Shown piece by piece: positions 59,378-64,000 of a DNA stretch of 64,000 bases (positions are counted from its first letter, which is position 1; each line of letters begins with the position of its first letter). The stretch covers positions 62,001 through 126,000 of the forward strand of contig NZ_JBFAMC010000004.1 in the NCBI RefSeq assembly GCF_040656415.1, read 5' to 3'. This DNA is from Rhodococcus_F sp040656415. Its GTDB lineage: Bacteria > Actinomycetota > Actinomycetes > Mycobacteriales > Mycobacteriaceae. The notes under the pieces are model-generated. The model was given only the letters and a program-made list of their open reading frames with translations, had not been told where the DNA came from and did not search any database. Both the position numbers and the translations under genes were made by a program.

Positions 59378-60216
59378 CCTCATCACCCTTTCACGACCTC
59401 AACCTCCTCACCGCCGTCGATGCGGAAACGTACGCAGCGTCGATCGATCCCATTTGGACGGTCGGGAACAAAGTGCACGGCGGCTCGATGATGTCGTTGT
59501 GCGCGGCGGCGGCGCGAAGGAGATTTCTCGACGACACCGGGCACGCCGACCTGTCGGGATTGCAGCCGTTGGCCGTCGGGGCCAACTATCTTGCGGCTCC
59601 CGATCCCGGAGAGATCACGCTGTCGACGGCCGTGCGCAAACAGGGCAAACAAGTTTCGTTGGTCGATGTGGAACTGAAGCAAGGTGAACGTGTTGCGGTG
59701 CGTGCCTCGGTCACCCTGGGCGTCCCGGATGTGGGGGAACCGCTGTACAGCGGGGACCACCCTCTCGCCCAGATCCCGGTTGAACCGCCCGCCGATGCGG
59801 TGTCGGTTTCCCCCGACCATCCGATGGGGCAGGTCATGCACGTCGCGAAGGGGTGCGACCTGCGCGTGGACGGAACCTCGGCGCACTTTCTGACCGGCAG
59901 CAAGGGCGAACCCGAGGTCCGCATGTGGGTCCGCCCCCGCGCCGGCGACGAGAGCGATCCCGACACCGCAGCCCTCTTCGCGATCATGACCGGCGACATC
60001 AGTTCGCCGGTGACGATGAATCGCGGCCTGTTCGGTTGGGCGCCGACCGTGCAGCTGACAACCTACCTACGTCGGCAACCGGCGCCTGGTTGGCTGCGGG
60101 TGATGGCCAACAGCACGGTACTCGGTGGCACGTGGTTCGAGGAGGACCACACCGTCCTGGACTCGACCGGGGCGATCGTCGTGCAGAGTCGGCAATTGGC
60201 GATGATCCCCCGCTAG
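59374..60216 (+). CDS. Acyl-CoA thioesterase (TesB-like double hotdog)
   Basis: A 280-residue protein with two hotdog domains. Motifs include VGNKVHGGSMMSLCAAAARR (split: NKVHGGSMMS), GDISSPVTMNRG and a C-terminal GGTWFEEDHTVLD with the active Asp/His region. It would hydrolyse acyl-CoA or act on a similar thioester. The GTG start overlaps the MerR stop (GTGA), so the regulator and enzyme are coupled. Confidence 0.85.
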   Translation: MTSSPFHDLNLLTAVDAETYAASIDPIWTVGNKVHGGSMMSLCAAAARRRFLDDTGHADLSGLQPLAVGANYLAAPDPGEITLSTAVRKQGKQVSLVDVELKQGERVAVRASVTLGVPDVGEPLYSGDHPLAQIPVEPPADAVSVSPDHPMGQVMHVAKGCDLRVDGTSAHFLTGSKGEPEVRMWVRPRAGDESDPDTAALFAIMTGDISSPVTMNRGLFGWAPTVQLTTYLRRQPAPGWLRVMANSTVLGGTWFEEDHTVLDSTGAIVVQSRQLAMIPR

Positions 60217-60252
60217 AAGGATCCGACAGAGCGTCGTGGCAGGCTGTTCGGC

Positions 60253-61068
60253 ATGACGAGAATTGCGGTAATCGGAGGCGGCAAGATCGGTGAGGCTCTC
60301 ATCTCGGGGCTTCTGCAGGCGGGTCATGCCGTCAGAGATCTCGTGGTGGCCGAGTCACACTCGCCACGGGCTGAAGAGCTGGCGTCCGCATACTCGGTGC
60401 GAGTCACGACCACCGCGGATGCCGCCGAAGGGGCCGATGTCATCGTCATCGCCGTCAAACCGGACGATGTCGAAGAGGCTCTCACCGAGGTGTCCTCGGT
60501 GGATCTCGACGGGGAGCGCGAGCAGTTGATCATATCGCTCGCCGCCGGCGTCCCCACCACTTTCTACGAGGTGAGGCTGCCCGCGGGATTCCCCGTGGTT
60601 CGAGTCATGCCCAACACCCCCATGCTGGTCGGTGAAGGGGTCAGCGCGCTGGCCGCGGGACGGCACGTGAAGAAGGAGCACCTCGAACTGGTCAAAGGTG
60701 TGCTGTCGTCGGTGGGCAGGGTGGTGGTGGTCCCAGAATCGCAGATCGATACGGTCACCGCAGTCTCGGGCTCGGGACCGGCCTACTTCTTTCTCGTTGC
60801 CGAGGCGATCATCGATGCGGGCGTCGCATTCGGGCTTACCAGGGCTACCGCGTCCGAACTCGTAGTCCAGACCATGGTTGGCGCGGCGGCGATGCTCGAC
60901 CAGTCGGGGGAGAGCGCCACCGAACTACGGGCTGCCGTGACATCGCCAGGTGGAACCACGGCGGCTGCGGTCCGTCAACTGGAGGGAAACGGTCTACGAA
61001 CGGCTTTTTTCGATGCCATCGAGGCATCGAAACTTCGTTCAACCGAACTGGGTGCGAGATCCGAATGA
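60253..61068 (+). CDS. proC: Pyrroline-5-carboxylate reductase
   Basis: A 271-residue enzyme for the last step of proline synthesis. The N-terminal NAD(P) site is IGGGKIGEALISGLL, with VIAVKPDDV and VVRVMPNTPMLVGEG following. The C-terminal dimer domain has AVSGSGPAYFFLVAEA and the signature TSPGGTTAAAVRQLE. It matches Rv0500 in place. Confidence 0.96.
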   Translation: MTRIAVIGGGKIGEALISGLLQAGHAVRDLVVAESHSPRAEELASAYSVRVTTTADAAEGADVIVIAVKPDDVEEALTEVSSVDLDGEREQLIISLAAGVPTTFYEVRLPAGFPVVRVMPNTPMLVGEGVSALAAGRHVKKEHLELVKGVLSSVGRVVVVPESQIDTVTAVSGSGPAYFFLVAEAIIDAGVAFGLTRATASELVVQTMVGAAAMLDQSGESATELRAAVTSPGGTTAAAVRQLEGNGLRTAFFDAIEASKLRSTELGARSE

Positions 61069-61192
61069 ACATTCGAATCCCCACACCCGTCGCACTAACA
61101 CCATCCGTCCCGCTAAGCTCGAATGCAGCACGTGCGTGTCTGTTCCGCCGGGGGGAAGCCGGCGGCGCGACACGTGCCGGAGGTAAGTGGTT

Positions 61193-61429
61193 GTGATGAC
61201 TGAAGAGAAGCCTTCCAAGGGCGTGTCCCCTGACGGACAACCGGACCTGGCCGGAACGCAATTTCTCACCGTCGCCGAGGTAGCGACGCTGATGAGAGTG
61301 TCCAAGATGACTGTGTATCGGTTGGTGCACAGTGGCGAACTGCCAGCAGTCCGCGTAGGTCGCTCGTTCAGAGTGCATGCGAAAGCAGTGCACGACTACC
61401 TCGAAACCTCGTACTTCGACGCCGGTTGA
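61193..61429 (+). CDS. BldC/excisionase-like helix-turn-helix protein
   Basis: A 78-residue MerR-type HTH protein of the excisionase family. The core QFLTVAEVATLMRVSKMTVYRLVHSGELPAVRVGRSFRVH (split: LTVAEVATLMRVSKMTVYR, GELPAVRVGRSFR) is nearly the whole protein. It resembles BldC of Streptomyces and Rv0500A. GTG 61193 has GGAGG at 9 nt; GTG 61187 and ATG 61196 are possible. It is a likely global developmental or stress regulator. Confidence 0.88.
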   Translation: MMTEEKPSKGVSPDGQPDLAGTQFLTVAEVATLMRVSKMTVYRLVHSGELPAVRVGRSFRVHAKAVHDYLETSYFDAG

Positions 61430-61621
61430 CCGATCGGCACGAAGAGGGTGACCTGGTTTATCCCGGGCTACCCGCACCGGTACGATTAGCGACTGTCGTA
61501 CCAGCCAGCTGGTGTCGTAAGGCGCTGAGCTAGTGAAATCGAGGCCAAGCGCCAGGAAGGCGCAGGCGTACGTAACCGGCGTGCGCACGAACGCTAGAGA
61601 AGAACGTGAGGGACACCCGCT

Positions 61622-61723
61622 ATGGGTTCAGTGATCAAGAAGCGACGCAAGCGCATGTCGAAGAAGAAGCACCGCAAGCTACTTCGTCGCACCCGAGTTC
61701 AGCGCAGGAAACTCGGTAAGTAA
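61622..61723 (+). CDS. Small ribosomal protein bS22 (33 aa)
   Basis: A 33-residue Lys/Arg-rich peptide starting [16 protein letters not shown] and ending RRKLGK (AURKAIP1/COX24 domain). In mycobacteria the same peptide (Rv0500B) was found in ribosome structures as bS22. The frame is ATG 61622 to TAA 61723, with GTGAGGGA upstream, and a strong terminator follows. The upstream 190 nt hold no other gene. Confidence 0.93.
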
Positions 61724-61736
61724 GGATTCGCGTACG

Positions 61737-61767
61737 AATGCCCGTCACCTCTCAGGTGGCGGGCATT
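61737..61767 (+). terminator. Terminator of the bS22 gene
   Basis: A 14-bp stem, AATGCCCGTCACCT with AGGTGGCGGGCATT (one G-U), closes the loop CTC, 13 nt after the stop. Confidence 0.85.
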
Positions 61768-61901
61768 AGTCGCCTCGGGTGTGGGTCGACTACTCGTAGC
61801 GACTGATCGTCGGGGTGCGCAGCTGCCAGCTGTCGACGGGCTGCGTCATCTCCCAACTGTCCGTATGGTTGAGCTCACTCACTACATGATCGGGGGTTCG
61901 A

Positions 61902-62984
61902 GTGGTTGTGAGTGGCGAAGACAGCCCTGCGCAGGCGGCGGCGCCTCGCGTTGTGCTGGTCACAGGGGCAAGCAGGTTCCTGGGAGGCTATCTGGTGACC
62001 AGGCTTGCCCAGAATCCGGGTATCGAGCGCGTCATTGCGGTCGACGCCGTATCGCCGAGCAAAGACATGCTCCGTCGAATGGGCCGCGCCGAGTTCGTGC
62101 GCGCCGATATTCGGAACCCATTGATCGGCAAGGTCATTCGCAACGCTGAGGTCGACACGGTCGTGCACGCCTCGACGCTTGCGCGACCGCCGAAATCAGG
62201 CAGTCGCGCGGCCATGAAAGACGTGAACGTCATCGGTGCGATGCAGCTGTTCGCTGTCTGCCAGAAGGCTCCGTCCGTCAAGAAAGTCGTTCTGCGTTCA
62301 GCCTCCGCGGTCTACGGCTGCAGCGCCAAGGACCCGGTCAAGTTCACCGAGGAGATGAGCGCCAAGCAGCGTCCCGCCGGTGCCTACGCTCGGGACTGTA
62401 TCGAGATCGAAGGCTACGTTCGCGGCATGGGGCGCAGGCGGCACGACATCTCCGTGTCGATTCTCCGTCTTGCACCCCTGGTCGGTCCACGCCTCAATGC
62501 GACGGTTGCGCAGTTCCTCACCGCACCAGTGGTGCCGACGATCCTCGGGCGTGACGCGCGACTGCAGGTGCTGCACGAGGAAGACGCTCTTGCCGCGATG
62601 GAGAGGGCAACCGTGTCGGGTCCGGCGGGAACTTTCAACGTCGCAGGGGACGGTGTCGTCATGTTGTCGCAGGCGATCCGGCGTGCCGGACGTGTTCAGG
62701 TTCCGATGCCCTTCGCGCTGTTTCGCAACGTGGGACGTGCGGTCATGGGGCCGGTGATGCGGTCGTTCACCAACGAGCAACTCGAGTACTTCCACTTCGG
62801 CTGCGGACTCGACACCACTCGCATGAGAACCGACTTGTCTTTCGAGCCACGGTGGACCTCGTTGCAGGCACTCGACGATTTCGCCCGCGCGACTGGCGTC
62901 GAGGCAATTATCAAGAAGGAATGGATCGACTCGGCTGAAAACGCACTACTCGCTCTTACCGGTACGGCGAAAGGGGAGAGGTGA
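61902..62984 (+). CDS. NAD-dependent epimerase/dehydratase family protein
   Basis: A 360-residue extended-SDR protein (Rv0501/GalE2-like). The N-terminal GxxGxxG motif is TGASRFLGGYLVTRL, with DIRNP and VVHASTLARPP following. The catalytic region has SASAVYG and Tyr/Lys in AYARDCIEIE, where Lys of the YxxxK motif is not evident (AYARD). The sugar substrate is unknown. The GTG start is at 61902. It overlaps the next gene by 4 nt. Confidence 0.85.
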   Translation: MVVSGEDSPAQAAAPRVVLVTGASRFLGGYLVTRLAQNPGIERVIAVDAVSPSKDMLRRMGRAEFVRADIRNPLIGKVIRNAEVDTVVHASTLARPPKSGSRAAMKDVNVIGAMQLFAVCQKAPSVKKVVLRSASAVYGCSAKDPVKFTEEMSAKQRPAGAYARDCIEIEGYVRGMGRRRHDISVSILRLAPLVGPRLNATVAQFLTAPVVPTILGRDARLQVLHEEDALAAMERATVSGPAGTFNVAGDGVVMLSQAIRRAGRVQVPMPFALFRNVGRAVMGPVMRSFTNEQLEYFHFGCGLDTTRMRTDLSFEPRWTSLQALDDFARATGVEAIIKKEWIDSAENALLALTGTAKGER

Positions 62985-64000
62985 ACGAAGTGGCAAAAGT
63001 CATTCCGATACACGGAGTGGCAGGTGCACGTGGGGCAGGTGCAAAACGTTCGGGACATGAGCAGGGTGAGAGTCGGCTTTCGTCCGGAATGCCCGCTTCC
63101 ACCGTGGTCACCCCACCCGAGTTCGCCCCCGAGTCCTCGGCGGTGGAGGCCGCTCGGAATGCATTGTCGGAGCAGATCATAAAGACGGCCGAGTTCGTTC
63201 GGCGTCGCCTGTCGGGCGATTATCAAGTCGACGAATTCGGGTACGACCCGCATTTCACCGAGAACGTGTGGCTCCCTGTGCTCAGGCTGCTGTTCGAAAA
63301 GTGGTTCCGGGTCGAGGTCAGCGGACTCGAGAACATTCCGTCGACCGGTGGTGCGCTGGTGGTCGCGAACCATGCCGGAGTCTTTCCCATCGACGGGCTG
63401 ATGACTTCCGTTGCAGTCCATGATCATCACCCCGCGCATCGACCGTTGCGAATGCTGGTCGCCGACATGGCGTTCGAGATGCCGGTGGTCGGTGATCTCG
63501 TCCGCAAGGCTGGGCACACTCTCGCCTGCAACCCGGATGCAGTTCGACTTCTCGGTGAAGGCGAGGCCGTGGCCGTGTTTCCGGAAGGATTCAAGGGCAT
63601 CGGCAAACCGTTCAGCGAGCGCTACAAGCTGCAGAGGTTCGGCCGCGGTGGCTTCGTGTCGGCCGCCATGCGGACCGGGGCGCCCATCATTCCGTGTTCG
63701 ATCGTCGGTTCTGAGGAGATCTATCCGAAAATCGGCGAGCTCGGGACGCTCGCACGGCTTCTGAATCTGCCCTATTTTCCGGTGACCCCACTGTTTCCGC
63801 ACTTCGGACTGCTCGGGCTGGTCCCGATGCCGTCGAAGTGGTACATCGAGTTCGGCAAGCCCATTTACACGGACAGTTACGACGCGTCGGCCGCGGACGA
63901 TCCGATGGAATTGTTCGAGGTCACCGACCACGTCCGCGAGACAATTCAGCAAACGCTGTACCGGCTTCTGGCGAAACGGCGGAATGTGTTCCTGGGCTGA
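62981..64000 (+). CDS. Lysophospholipid acyltransferase-family protein
   Basis: A 339-residue acyltransferase of the PlsC-like group (Rv0502 place). The acceptor-site motif is VANHAGVFPIDGL (His-x6-Asp rather than the usual His-x4-Asp), followed by AVFPEGFKGIGK and a PIIPCSIVGSEEIYP segment. The N-terminal 80 residues are variable and probably cytosolic. GTG start, coupled to the epimerase gene. The stop codon is the last three bases of the window, so the gene is complete. Confidence 0.88.
   Translation: MNEVAKVIPIHGVAGARGAGAKRSGHEQGESRLSSGMPASTVVTPPEFAPESSAVEAARNALSEQIIKTAEFVRRRLSGDYQVDEFGYDPHFTENVWLPVLRLLFEKWFRVEVSGLENIPSTGGALVVANHAGVFPIDGLMTSVAVHDHHPAHRPLRMLVADMAFEMPVVGDLVRKAGHTLACNPDAVRLLGEGEAVAVFPEGFKGIGKPFSERYKLQRFGRGGFVSAAMRTGAPIIPCSIVGSEEIYPKIGELGTLARLLNLPYFPVTPLFPHFGLLGLVPMPSKWYIEFGKPIYTDSYDASAADDPMELFEVTDHVRETIQQTLYRLLAKRRNVFLG

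Overview
The window is a high-GC, gene-dense actinobacterial chromosome segment from a mycolic-acid-containing member of the Mycobacteriales. Tandem antigen-85-type mycolyltransferases, a mycothiol glycosyltransferase (mshA), a heparin-binding-haemagglutinin homologue, RamB, SenX3-RegX3 and a gene order recalling the M. tuberculosis Rv0462-Rv0502 block all point this way. The extra monooxygenase, nitroreductase, tocopherol-cyclase-like and multiple mycolyltransferase genes fit Rhodococcus best; that genus call is an inference.

Layout. 0-3.5 kb: three tandem mycolyltransferase genes, the first cut by the window edge. Each of the two complete genes is preceded by a tiny ORF and a long hairpin. 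3.5-8.3 kb: hydrolase, prolyl-oligopeptidase-type peptidase, lipoamide dehydrogenase, small secreted protein. 8.5-21.7 kb: carboxymuconolactone-decarboxylase/SDR pair, ramB, a membrane nitroreductase facing a TetR gene across a 34-bp perfect palindrome, a methyltransferase, a von Willebrand A protein between two copies of a roughly 270-bp repeat, then aceA, fadB2, a MetE homologue and a zinc alcohol dehydrogenase. 21.7-24.7 kb: general stress regulators (SigF, RsbW, GAF-ANTAR, STAS). 24.7-31 kb: glycosyltransferase, PPK2, Baeyer-Villiger monooxygenase, TetR, DUF445. 31-37.3 kb: XRE regulator-hbhA, hydrolase, purU, methyltransferase, deoC, DUF2993.

37.4-40.7 kb holds the most unusual locus: a Ro60/Rsr orthologue with, just upstream on the same strand, two adjacent RNA elements carrying tRNA T-arms and D-arm pieces that fold as Y RNAs. 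The tRNA parts of the first are circularly permuted. 40.7-49.7 kb: cell-envelope and thiol genes (two DUF2505, murB, L,D-transpeptidase, SDR, tocopherol-cyclase-like, PIG-L deacetylase, mshA, YbjN). 49.8-64 kb: acyl-CoA ligase, gpmA, senX3-regX3, a cysteine-rich protein, ppx, a repeat-bearing membrane protein, sugar isomerase, a membrane protein/MerR pair with a doubled operator, thioesterase, proC, a BldC-like HTH, the 33-residue ribosomal protein bS22, an epimerase and an acyltransferase.

Working together: RamB, aceA, fadB2 and CRP-type sites suggest acetate/fatty-acid control. SenX3-RegX3, PPX and PPK2 suggest phosphate and polyphosphate control. SigF-RsbW-STAS-ANTAR is a stress module, and Rsr with its Y RNAs is a probable RNA quality-control module. 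Two coding oddities stand out: the MetE homologue lacks three of its four catalytic zinc ligands, and one SDR lacks its catalytic Tyr and Lys.
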